From VRUE01 sp963715625 (lineage in GTDB: Bacteria > Actinomycetota > Thermoleophilia > Solirubrobacterales > 70-9): 64,000 bases of DNA. The notes beneath the pieces were generated by a model. It was not told where the DNA came from. It ran no database searches and saw only the letters and a program-made list of their open reading frames with translations. Made by a program: the position numbers and the translations under genes. The stretch is taken from NCBI GenBank assembly GCA_963715625.1, contig OY970260.1:682001-746000 (forward strand), written 5' to 3'. Position 1 is the stretch's first letter. Every line of letters starts with the position of its first letter. Shown here in pieces: positions 40,031-48,335 of the stretch.

Positions 40031-40600
40031 TCAGCTCGCCTTGGGCGACGCGGGTGTGGTCGAGCCACCCTGCTGGCGCCGCTGCCTGTACAGCACAACC
40101 GCGACCGAGATCGCCGCCAGGACGGCGATCGCGAGCAGGATCGGGACCAGGGGCGAGGAACCGCTGTCGCTGGACTGCGAGGCGGGAGCCCCCTCGGCCT
40201 TGGCCTGGCCGGCCGGCTGCACCGGGGCCTCATCCGCAGCTTTGGAGCCGCCCCCTGGGCTACCCTGCCCGGTGTCCCCGTCGTTGGCCGCCACCCCCCC
40301 TTCAGCCTTCGAAGATGAGCCATCCTGCGAAGATTCCCCCGAGGGACTCGAATCCGATCCCGAGTTCGCGGCCGGCGACCCGCCGTCGTTGGAGGCCTTG
40401 GCGGCCGGCTGGCGATCCTTGTCCTGCGCCGGGGGGTTATCTCCTTCCGGCTTAGGGATGGCGTCGGAGTACTGCACGCCGCTCGAGTCAGCTTGAGCGA
40501 GAACCGGAAAGCAAGCCAATGCCAGCAGAGCCAACACTGACATCAGCGCGAAGGGGCGGCCCGGGCCTGGACCGCGGCGATGGCGCTTCCCGACGATCAT
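40031..40600 (-). CDS. Secreted low-complexity protein with C-terminal membrane anchor
   Basis: This 189-residue protein has a basic N terminus and a signal helix (about 20-37, LALLALACFPVLAQA). A long Ser/Gly/Asp/Pro/Ala-rich linker follows (residues 40-145), then one membrane helix (PLVPILLAIAVLAAISVAVVLY, key run about 148-168) and a basic tail. This looks like a cell-surface stalk anchored from its C terminus. It sits directly upstream of the glycosidase gene. The start at ATG40600 overlaps the divergent O-antigen ligase start by 82 bases; ATG40543 is an alternative. Confidence 0.65.
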   Translation of the reverse strand: MIVGKRHRRGPGPGRPFALMSVLALLALACFPVLAQADSSGVQYSDAIPKPEGDNPPAQDKDRQPAAKASNDGGSPAANSGSDSSPSGESSQDGSSSKAEGGVAANDGDTGQGSPGGGSKAADEAPVQPAGQAKAEGAPASQSSDSGSSPLVPILLAIAVLAAISVAVVLYRQRRQQGGSTTPASPKAS

Positions 40601-42534
40601 CGGCCGCAAGGTTAGACCAAACGGCGGCGTTGATCGCGCCGATAGCCCTGATCGTGGGCCTGGCCCTCGCCGGCGGCGGCTTCGACGTGACCGGCCGCCA
40701 CATAGCCGGGCTGGCGACGTGGCTGGTCCTCGTCGCCCTTCTCGTCTTCGGCGCGGCGCCGGGAGCGAAGCTGGAGCGGCCTTTCTACTGGGCGGGGGGA
40801 CTGATCCTCGGGCTGTCGCTTCTGTGTGCAATTTCGTCCTTCTGGTCGGGGTCGGTCGAGCTGAGCGTGATCGAGGCGGACCGCGTCCTGGTGTACCTCG
40901 GGTTCTTCCTTGCCGCGTTCCTGATCGCCCAAACCGACGAACGGCGCCAACGTTTCGCTGAAGGCCTGGCGATCGCCGCGGCGACGGTCGCCCTGCTGGG
41001 CCTGGCGACCCGGCTGCTGCCCCACGTTTTCGAGGTCGCCGAATCCCTGGGCACCGGCCCGCGGCTGCGCTACCCGCTCGGCTACTGGAACGCCAACGGG
41101 GCGATGGCCGGCACCGGCGTGGCGATGCTCCTCTGGATGAGCCGCCGCTCGGCCTGGACGGCCCTGCGCTGGCTCTCTGTTGCGGCGATCCCGGCGGTTC
41201 TGCTCACCCTCTACTTCACCTACTCGCGGGGAGGCCTGCTGGCGCTTGTGGTTGCGACCGGGTGCCTGATCGCACTCTCCCGGGACCGGCTCTGGCTGCT
41301 GGCCACGTTCGCGATCGGGGCGCTGGGCGCGCTGCCGGCCGTGCTCGCCGTGCAGGCGCGGCACAGCCTCGCCGACAATCTCGCCAACCAGGCGGCGGTC
41401 GACCAGGGGGTCACCGTGCTGGCGGTCCTGCTTGCGGGTATCGCGCTTTCGCTGATCCTCTTCGCCGGGCTGCGCCTAATCGAGGGTCGCGACGGGGAGC
41501 TGACGGGGAGGGCGCTGGCGGTGTCCCGCAACCCGGCGGTGCTGAAGAGCGTCGCGATCGGCCTCGCCGTCGCCGCGGCCCTCGCCGTCGCCGCGGTCGG
41601 CGGCCGGGCCTGGGACCAGTTCTCGAGCTCCGACATCCAGTTCCCCGACGACCCCAAGCAGCACTTCTCCGACTTCTCCGGAGCCGGGCGCCACGACTTC
41701 TTCCGGGTCGCGATCGACTCCTTCGGCGAAGAGCCGGCGCTCGGCCACGGAGCGGGCACCTACGAGTTCTCCTGGGAGCGCCACCGCTCGATCGAACTGC
41801 CCGTCCACGATGCCCACTCGCTCTACCTTGAGGCCTTCGCCGAGCTCGGCGCGGTCGGCGGCCTGCTCGTGCTGGGGCTCGTCGGGGCCCTGCTCTGGTG
41901 CGCATTCTCCGCCTGGCGAGCGGCGCCCCACCCGCAACGCGAGCGCTACGCGATGCTGGCGGCGGCGATGCTCGCCTTCGCCGTCGGCGCCGCCTTCGAC
42001 TGGTTCTGGGAGATCGCCGGGCTGGGCGCGGTCTTCTTCCTCGCCGCCGGGGTGGTGGTGGCCGCTCGCTGCGGCCAGATCGCCGAAGACCCGCGCCGGG
42101 AGGCAAGGCCAGGGGAGGGGCGCCGCTACGGCCTCGCCGTCGCCGGCCTGGTCGTGGCATGGATCGCCGCGCTCGCCCTGATCGGGCCGCTGCTGGTCGA
42201 GCGCGAGATCGAGTCCAGCCAGGCCGCGGCGGCCCGCGGCGACATCGGAGCGGCGGTCGAGCGCGCCAGCAACGCGCGCACGATCGAGCCCTGGGCCGCC
42301 TCGCCCTACGTGCAGCTGGGCCTGCTGGCCGAGGAGCAGGGGGAATACGGGGTCGCGGCCGAGCACTTCACCCACGCGATCGAGCGCGAGGACCGCAACT
42401 GGCAGTGGTTCTACCTGCGCTCCCGGGTCGAGCACGCGGCGGGCGAAGAGGGGACCGCTGAGGCCGACCTCGAGCGGGCCCGCAAGCTCAACCCGCGCTC
42501 GGAGTGCCTGCGCGGAGAGTGGGCGTGCGGATGA
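40519..42534 (+). CDS. O-antigen ligase-like (Wzy/WaaL) membrane protein with TPR tail
   Basis: This 671-residue protein has about 12 membrane helices, a large periplasmic loop with GHGAGTYEFSWERHRSIELPVHDAHSLYLE (the H/R loop of the O-antigen ligase/polymerase family; key residues are the Arg and His before SLYLE), and a C-terminal TPR-like segment (residues about 590-665). It would join or polymerise glycan repeat units outside the membrane. It is followed by the glycosylphosphotransferase with an ATGA overlap. ATG40519 overlaps a divergent gene; TTG40630 is a shorter alternative. Confidence 0.85.
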   Translation: MPAEPTLTSARRGGPGLDRGDGASRRSSAARLDQTAALIAPIALIVGLALAGGGFDVTGRHIAGLATWLVLVALLVFGAAPGAKLERPFYWAGGLILGLSLLCAISSFWSGSVELSVIEADRVLVYLGFFLAAFLIAQTDERRQRFAEGLAIAAATVALLGLATRLLPHVFEVAESLGTGPRLRYPLGYWNANGAMAGTGVAMLLWMSRRSAWTALRWLSVAAIPAVLLTLYFTYSRGGLLALVVATGCLIALSRDRLWLLATFAIGALGALPAVLAVQARHSLADNLANQAAVDQGVTVLAVLLAGIALSLILFAGLRLIEGRDGELTGRALAVSRNPAVLKSVAIGLAVAAALAVAAVGGRAWDQFSSSDIQFPDDPKQHFSDFSGAGRHDFFRVAIDSFGEEPALGHGAGTYEFSWERHRSIELPVHDAHSLYLEAFAELGAVGGLLVLGLVGALLWCAFSAWRAAPHPQRERYAMLAAAMLAFAVGAAFDWFWEIAGLGAVFFLAAGVVVAARCGQIAEDPRREARPGEGRRYGLAVAGLVVAWIAALALIGPLLVEREIESSQAAAARGDIGAAVERASNARTIEPWAASPYVQLGLLAEEQGEYGVAAEHFTHAIEREDRNWQWFYLRSRVEHAAGEEGTAEADLERARKLNPRSECLRGEWACG

Positions 42535-43988
42535 GCGCCAGGGCACCGGAGGCGACGCGGCCCGAGCCGACCGAGATGGCGAGCCGGCTGGGCCTGACCG
42601 GCATCAGCGCCTCGCGCCGCCGGGGCGCCCTCCTGCGACGCCTGCTCGCGACCGGCGACTGGCTCGCGATCGTCGCCGCGCTCTGCGTCGCGACGGCGGC
42701 GACCTCCACCACCGACGTCGGCGCCCTCTTCTGGGCCGTGCTCTTCACGCCGGCCTGGATCCTGGTGCTGAAGCTGCACGGCCTCTACGACAACGACCAT
42801 CGCCGCATCCGCCACAGCACCTTCGACGAGCTGCCCTCGCTCGTCTCGGCCAGCGCCCTGGGGACGATCGCGATCGACGGGCTGCTGGCGCTGAGCCCGG
42901 TCGGGCCGCTCTCGGCCGGCAGCGCCCTCCTGGTCGGGGTCGGCGCCCTGGTCGGCTGCTTCTCGGTGCGCGCCGTGCTGCGATTCGGCTGGCACCGCCT
43001 GGCCGGCGTCGCGACCGGGCTCGTGATCGGCCCCGCCGTCGCCGCCGACCTGATCGCGCGACGGATCGCCACCCATCCCGAGGCCCGCCTGCGGCTGGTC
43101 GGCTACCTCTCCGCCCCTCGCGACAAGGACCGCCGCGCCTCGCTTCCCCGCTTGGGCTCGATCGAGGAGATCTCGCGGGTGGCGCGCGAACACGACGTCG
43201 AGCGCGTGGTCGTGACCGAGCAGGAGATGAGCGAGGCCGACGCGGAGCACCTGATCGAGGAGTGCAAGGTGGCCGGGCTGGGGCTCACCTTCCTGCCCCA
43301 GCACTACGGGCTGCTGGGGCCGGGGATCGAGCTGAACCGCCTCGCCGAGCTGCCCGTGCTCGACTTCCGCTTCTCCGACCCGCCGCGATCGACGTTGGCG
43401 ATGAAGCGCGGGCTGGACCTCGCCGTGTCGGGCCTGATGCTGGCGCTGCTGGCGCCGCTGCTGGCGTTGATCGCGATTCTCATCGTGATCGATTCCGGCG
43501 CCCCCGTCTTCTTCCGCCAGGCGCGCGCGGGCAAGAAGGGGGCGCCGTTCACGATGCTGAAGTTCCGCACGATGGTGGCCGACGCGGAGGAGCGGCTGGC
43601 CGAGCTGGTCGACCTGGAGAAGCTCGAGGAGCCGGCCTTCAAGATCCCCGACGACCCGCGCGTCACCCGCGCCGGCCGGCTGCTTCGGCGGACCAGCCTC
43701 GACGAGCTGCCGCAGCTGGTCAACGTCCTGCTGGGGCACATGTCGCTGGTCGGGCCGCGGCCCGAGGAGGAGGCGGTCGTCGCCCTCTACGACGAGCGCC
43801 AGCGCATCCGGCTCGCGGTCAAGCCAGGGCTGACCGGGCCGATGCAGGTCTACGGCCGCGGCGACCTCACCTTCGAGGAGCGGCTGGCGATGGAGCGCGA
43901 CTATCTCGACAACCTCTCCATAGCCGGAGACCTGGCGATCCTGCTGCGCACGCCGCGGGCGATCGTCCGCGGCGACGGCGCGTACTAG
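42531..43988 (+). CDS. Polyprenyl glycosylphosphotransferase (initiating sugar transferase)
   Basis: This protein of 485 residues has four to five N-terminal membrane helices, a CoA-binding-like Rossmann middle domain, then a fifth helix and the bacterial sugar transferase domain (MLKFRTM, DELPQLVNVLLGHMSLVGPRP, VKPGLTGPMQV). Such enzymes start a repeat unit by transferring sugar-1-phosphate to undecaprenyl phosphate. ATG42531 overlaps the preceding stop (ATGA). It opens the lipid-linked part of the polysaccharide pathway. Confidence 0.93.
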   Translation: MSARAPEATRPEPTEMASRLGLTGISASRRRGALLRRLLATGDWLAIVAALCVATAATSTTDVGALFWAVLFTPAWILVLKLHGLYDNDHRRIRHSTFDELPSLVSASALGTIAIDGLLALSPVGPLSAGSALLVGVGALVGCFSVRAVLRFGWHRLAGVATGLVIGPAVAADLIARRIATHPEARLRLVGYLSAPRDKDRRASLPRLGSIEEISRVAREHDVERVVVTEQEMSEADAEHLIEECKVAGLGLTFLPQHYGLLGPGIELNRLAELPVLDFRFSDPPRSTLAMKRGLDLAVSGLMLALLAPLLALIAILIVIDSGAPVFFRQARAGKKGAPFTMLKFRTMVADAEERLAELVDLEKLEEPAFKIPDDPRVTRAGRLLRRTSLDELPQLVNVLLGHMSLVGPRPEEEAVVALYDERQRIRLAVKPGLTGPMQVYGRGDLTFEERLAMERDYLDNLSIAGDLAILLRTPRAIVRGDGAY

Positions 43989-44000
43989 AGGATCCAGCCG

Positions 44001-44879
44001 ATGCCGAGCCAGCTCGACCTCGAGGTCGTCATCGTCAGCCACGGCGCCGAGGAGCTGCTGCGGCGCTGCCTGCGCTCGCTCGGCGAGCATCCGGCGAGCG
44101 GCTCGATGCGGGTCACCGTGGTCGACAGCGGCAGCGCCGACTCGACCCCGGACATGGTCGAGCGCGAGTTCGGAGCGGTTCGCCTGCTGCGTCGCGAGAA
44201 CATCGGCTTCTCCGCCGCCAACAACGTCGTCCTGCGCGAGGACGAGGCGGCGGCGGTGCTCCTGCTCAACCCCGACACCGAGGTCTACGCCGGCACGCTC
44301 GACGCGGCGCTGGCGCGGCTGCGCTCCGACAAGCGGATCGGCATGGTCGGCTGCAAGCTCGTGACCGAGTCGGGAGAGCTGGACCACGCCTGCAAGCGCT
44401 CCTTCCCCACCCCGCTCAGCGCCCTCGCCCACTTCACCGGCATCGGCCGGGGGGACGGCGCCTCGGAGTCGCTGAGCCAGTACCGTGCCACCCACCTCGG
44501 CGAGGACGAGGCGGGCGAGGTCAACGCCGTCAACGGGGCGTTCATGCTCTGCCGGGCCAAGGCGGTGCGCGAGGTCGGCCTGCTCGACGAGGGCTACTGG
44601 CTCTACATGGAGGACCTCGACTGGTGCCGGCGCTTCTGGCAGGCGGGCTGGAAGGTCTTCTACGAGCCCGCCGGCGTCGCCCTGCACGTCAAGGGCGGCT
44701 CCAGCGGCGCCCGCCGCGCCCCCAAGCAGGAGATCGCCTTCCACCGCGGCATGGGCCGCTTCTACCGACGCTTCGACGCGCCGGAGCACAACCCGCTCCT
44801 CAACGCGGCGGTCTACGCCGGCATCGGCGCCAAGCTCGCGGTCAGCCTCGGCATCACCGCGGCCCGGGGGCGCTTTTAG
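44001..44879 (+). CDS. Family 2 glycosyltransferase (rhamnosyltransferase-like)
   Basis: This 292-residue GT-A protein starts VVIVSHGAEELLRRCLRSL and has VVDSGSADSTPDM, LLNPDTEVY (the DxD-type motif), NGAFMLCRAKAVREVGLLDEGYWLYMEDLDWC (key residues: the ED of MEDLDWC as catalytic base) and a C-terminal amphipathic tail. This layout is common in rhamnosyltransferases. It lies 12 bases after the sugar transferase and fits assembly of the repeat unit. Confidence 0.9.
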   Translation: MPSQLDLEVVIVSHGAEELLRRCLRSLGEHPASGSMRVTVVDSGSADSTPDMVEREFGAVRLLRRENIGFSAANNVVLREDEAAAVLLLNPDTEVYAGTLDAALARLRSDKRIGMVGCKLVTESGELDHACKRSFPTPLSALAHFTGIGRGDGASESLSQYRATHLGEDEAGEVNAVNGAFMLCRAKAVREVGLLDEGYWLYMEDLDWCRRFWQAGWKVFYEPAGVALHVKGGSSGARRAPKQEIAFHRGMGRFYRRFDAPEHNPLLNAAVYAGIGAKLAVSLGITAARGRF

Positions 44880-44887
44880 GGAACGGA

Positions 44888-44953
44888 GCCCCTCCCGGGG
44901 TCCTTCCTCAGGCCGCTTCGCGGGAGTTCCTGAGGAAGGACCCCGGGAGGGGC
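44888..44953. repeat. Palindromic repeat family 2, copy 2
   Basis: Perfect 25-base arms (44888-44912 and 44929-44953) enclose a 16-base loop. It lies between convergent genes and also codes for the last residues and stop of the acyltransferase at 44908. The 27-base core shared with copy 1 covers loop and inner arm ends; the outer arms differ. Confidence 0.78.
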
Positions 44954-46137
44954 CCTGCGCCATTTGGCTGCCCAGGCCGCGGGACGGGGCTCGGTTTCGC
45001 GGGGGGGTTCGGTCGGGGGCTTCGCTGCCGAGGGCCGTTGAGGAGGCGGCCGATCGCGGTGTAGCGGACCAGCAGCGGATAGGTGATCAGCGAGAAGGCC
45101 AAAGCGCCCACCGTGACCAGGGCGAACTTGGGAGCGGTTCCCAGCGCCGTGGCCCCGAACAGGGCGACCAGCAGGACCACCGCGGGCATGTGCGAGAGGT
45201 AGATCCAGTAGGAGGCGTCGGCCAGGTAGCGAAGGGCCGGACGGGGCCGGACGATGTAGCGGTGGGCGAGGCCGACGAGGGCGATCAGGCTGGTCCAGGT
45301 GGCGATCGCGTAGATCAGCAGGCCGGCTGCGTGGACCGCCGGCCAGGAGCCGTAGGACGGCGAGTTGTGGAGGGCGAACAGGAGCGCGGCGGGGATCGTG
45401 GCGGCGACCGCGCAGCCGGCCCAGCGCCAGGCCGCCTCCCCTGCCGCGGCGACGAGCTCGCGATGGACGCAGAGGGTCGCTCCCAGGCCGAAGAAGAGCG
45501 CGTAGTAGGCCAGCACGGGCAGGTCGGGAACGAAGGTGTCGGCCGCCGGCACCGCCGTCCAGTGCGACTCGGGCCAGAGCGCGAGCGCCGTCGGCACGGC
45601 GAGCACGAGGATCCCGGCGAGCGGGCGCGCAACCAGCCGGCGAAGGCCCTCGCCGGCCCGGCGGAGCGGGCGCGGCGCCCACAGGTAGAGCGCAATCGCG
45701 GCCACGTCGACGATCAGCAGGTACCAGAGGAACCAGAGGAAGCTCGGCTCGAACCAGAAAGGGCTCCCGCCGGGCGGGCCGGCGCCCTGGGCGAGCACTG
45801 TCCCGGTCTGCTCGGCGGCGAACACCATCGCCGGCACCAGCGTGACCAGGCCGAGCGCCAGCGGCACAGCGATGCGGACGGTGCGGTTGCGGGCGGTTTC
45901 CCGCAACCCCTTGCGACCAAGCAGAAAGGCGAGGAAGAACCCGGACATGGCGAAGAACAGAGGCATGCGGAAGACGTGGACCAGCCAGTAGGCCGCCGTG
46001 GCCCAGGCCCCCTGGTGCCCGTTGAGGGCCAGCAGGCCCGCGGCGTGAACGGGCACGAGCAGCAGCATCGTCGAGGCGCGCAGCGCGTCCATCGAGTGGA
46101 TCCGCTCGGGAGAGCGCTCGATCTCAGAGCCGGTCAC
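44908..46137 (-). CDS. Membrane acyltransferase (acyltransferase 3 family)
   Basis: This protein of about 409 residues has ten membrane helices. It opens with MDALRASTMLLLVPVHAAG, where the Arg and His belong to the conserved acyltransferase 3 motif, followed by FRMPLFFAMSGFFLAFL. It probably O-acylates a sugar of the surface polysaccharide using an acyl donor from the cytoplasm. GTG46137 is preferred. The last about 15 codons and the stop are formed by palindrome copy 2, so its C-terminal tail appears to be repeat-derived. Confidence 0.85.
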   Translation of the reverse strand: MTGSEIERSPERIHSMDALRASTMLLLVPVHAAGLLALNGHQGAWATAAYWLVHVFRMPLFFAMSGFFLAFLLGRKGLRETARNRTVRIAVPLALGLVTLVPAMVFAAEQTGTVLAQGAGPPGGSPFWFEPSFLWFLWYLLIVDVAAIALYLWAPRPLRRAGEGLRRLVARPLAGILVLAVPTALALWPESHWTAVPAADTFVPDLPVLAYYALFFGLGATLCVHRELVAAAGEAAWRWAGCAVAATIPAALLFALHNSPSYGSWPAVHAAGLLIYAIATWTSLIALVGLAHRYIVRPRPALRYLADASYWIYLSHMPAVVLLVALFGATALGTAPKFALVTVGALAFSLITYPLLVRYTAIGRLLNGPRQRSPRPNPPAKPSPVPRPGQPNGAGPLPGSFLRNSREAA

Positions 46138-46327
46138 GGTGCCGATCTTACGGCGGGGCGTCGGGCCTGGAAACGCCCGGACACTCGCTCCAAGGCTCTC
46201 TGCACGATGCAAGGCAATTATAAATACAGAGGTTCGACGTTCTTTATTTTCAGTTTGCCGTTGCATTCAGCCAGATCGGCTAGAGTCGTCGGCAGCTGAC
46301 GACACCGGCCCCGACCCCTAGAGAAGG

Positions 46328-48271
46328 ATGGCATCGGTGAATCGTGCGGGAGAGCCGGCCGAGCTAGGCGCCGGCTCGACCTTCGAGCAACTTCTCGAGG
46401 CGGCGCCTGACGCAATCGTCGGGGTGGATGAGTCCGGCCAGATCATCCTCGTCAACAGCCAGACCGAGGCGCTGTTCGGATATCCACGCGAGGATCTTCT
46501 CGGAGAGACGATCGAGGTGCTCGTGCCCGAACGGTTCCGCGAGCTTCACCCCAGGCACCGAGCCGCCTACTTCGCCGAACCGCGCACCCGGCCGATGGGC
46601 GCGAACCTGGACCTCTACGGCTTGCGCCACGACGGCACCGAGTTCCCGGCGGAGATCTCCCTGTCCTCGATCGAAACGGGATCGGGGCGGGTGGCGACCG
46701 CGGCGATCCGCGATGTCACCGCCAGCCGGGCGGCGGAGCGGAAGTTCGAGCAGTTCCTCGAGTTCGCCCCCGACGCGATCTTGGGGGTCGCGCCGAGCGG
46801 GAAGATCGTGCTCATCAACCAGCAGGCCGAGACCCTCTTCGGCTACGGCCGCGACGAGCTGATCGGGCGGCCGATCGAGATCCTCGTCCCGGAGCGCTTC
46901 CGCGAGATCCATCCCGAGCTCCGGGACGGGTATTTCGAAGAGCCGCGGACGCGGGGCATGGGCGCCGGAGTCGAGCTCTACGCCGTTCGCAAGGACGGGA
47001 CGGAGCTCCCGGTCGAGATCAGCCTCTCCAGCATCGAAACCGAGGAGGGGGTCCTCGCCACGGCCGCGGTTCGGGATATCACCGACCGCGCCGAGAGCGA
47101 GCGGGAGAAGGCGCTTCAGGCACAGCTCGACCAGGCGCGGCGGCTGGAGAGCGTCGGCCAGCTCGCCGGCGGTATCGCCCACGACTTCAACAACATCCTC
47201 GGCGTGATCATGAACTACGCGGAGTTCGTCGGCGACGAGCTGGAGGGCGATTCGCAGGCGCGCGATGATGTGGAGGAAATCCGCCGAGCGGCCGAGCGCG
47301 CCGCGGCGCTCACCCGCCAGCTGCTGATCTTCAGCCGGCGCGAGATCGTCCAGCTGGAGCTGCTGGATCTCCGCCAGGTCGTCGCTGAGCTGGAGAACCT
47401 CCTGCACAGGGCGCTCGGTGAGCGGGTCGAGATGGAAACCCGCTTCGACGAGGGCCTGGCGACGGTCGAGGCGGACCCCGGTCAGATCGAGCAGGTGCTC
47501 GTCAACCTGGCGGTCAACGCGCGCGACGCGATGCCCGACGGCGGCCGTCTCCTGATCGAGGTCGAGAACGCCGAGCTCGATGAGGAGTACGCCTACATGC
47601 ACCCCGACACCGAGCCCGGAGCCTACGTCCGCCTGAAGGTGAGCGACACCGGCACCGGGATGGACAAGGAGACCGTCCAGCGAGCCTTCGAGCCGTTCTT
47701 CACCACCAAGGGAAAGGGAGAGGGCACCGGCCTCGGCCTTGCCACCGTGTACGGCATCGTCACCGGCGCGGGCGGGCGGATCGACATCTACTCGGAGCCG
47801 GGCATGGGAACGACGGTCAAGGTTCACCTGCCCTCCAGCTCCGCCGGGCCGAGCGAGGACAAGGACCGGGCCAGGGAGCGGCCGGCCGGCCGGGGAGAGG
47901 TCGTCCTGGTCGTCGAGGACGAGCCCGACGTGCGACGGATGGCCGAGCGCATCCTCGCCAAGGGGGGCTACTCGGTGATCGGGACCGGCGGGGGGGAGGA
48001 GGCCCTCGACGTCTGCAAAGCCGACCAGCCGATCCACCTGCTCCTCACGGACGTGATCATGCCGGGAATGCTCGGCACCGAGCTGGTCGAGCGGATCAGG
48101 GCGCTCCGGCCGGAGCTGGGGGTGATCTTCATGTCCGGCTACAGCCACGAGGTGCTCGCGCCGGAGGCGCTGGCCGAGCAGAACGGGACCGCCTTCATCG
48201 AGAAGCCGTTCAACGCCGCCGAGCTGTTGCAGGCCGTTCGTGGCCTGCTCGACGCCGGAGCGGGAGACTAG
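46328..48271 (+). CDS. Hybrid sensor histidine kinase with two PAS domains and a receiver
   Basis: This 647-residue protein has two PAS domains (residues about 17-135 and 140-255) that are closely related to each other and likely arose by duplication. They are followed by a HisKA domain with the phospho-acceptor His in GGIAHDFNNILG, an HATPase with NLAVNARDAMPDGG, DTGTGMD and GTGLGLATVYGIV, and a receiver domain with LLLTDVIMPG (phospho-Asp) and the Lys in FIEKPF. No membrane segment is seen, so sensing is cytoplasmic. It precedes an HD-GYP regulator on the same strand. Confidence 0.94.
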   Translation: MASVNRAGEPAELGAGSTFEQLLEAAPDAIVGVDESGQIILVNSQTEALFGYPREDLLGETIEVLVPERFRELHPRHRAAYFAEPRTRPMGANLDLYGLRHDGTEFPAEISLSSIETGSGRVATAAIRDVTASRAAERKFEQFLEFAPDAILGVAPSGKIVLINQQAETLFGYGRDELIGRPIEILVPERFREIHPELRDGYFEEPRTRGMGAGVELYAVRKDGTELPVEISLSSIETEEGVLATAAVRDITDRAESEREKALQAQLDQARRLESVGQLAGGIAHDFNNILGVIMNYAEFVGDELEGDSQARDDVEEIRRAAERAAALTRQLLIFSRREIVQLELLDLRQVVAELENLLHRALGERVEMETRFDEGLATVEADPGQIEQVLVNLAVNARDAMPDGGRLLIEVENAELDEEYAYMHPDTEPGAYVRLKVSDTGTGMDKETVQRAFEPFFTTKGKGEGTGLGLATVYGIVTGAGGRIDIYSEPGMGTTVKVHLPSSSAGPSEDKDRARERPAGRGEVVLVVEDEPDVRRMAERILAKGGYSVIGTGGGEEALDVCKADQPIHLLLTDVIMPGMLGTELVERIRALRPELGVIFMSGYSHEVLAPEALAEQNGTAFIEKPFNAAELLQAVRGLLDAGAGD

Positions 48272-48335
48272 CCCGCCCTCTGCGAGGTCGAGGTGGCCTC
48301 GCGTTGTCGTCAACGGGCAAAGAGGGTACTTCCTA

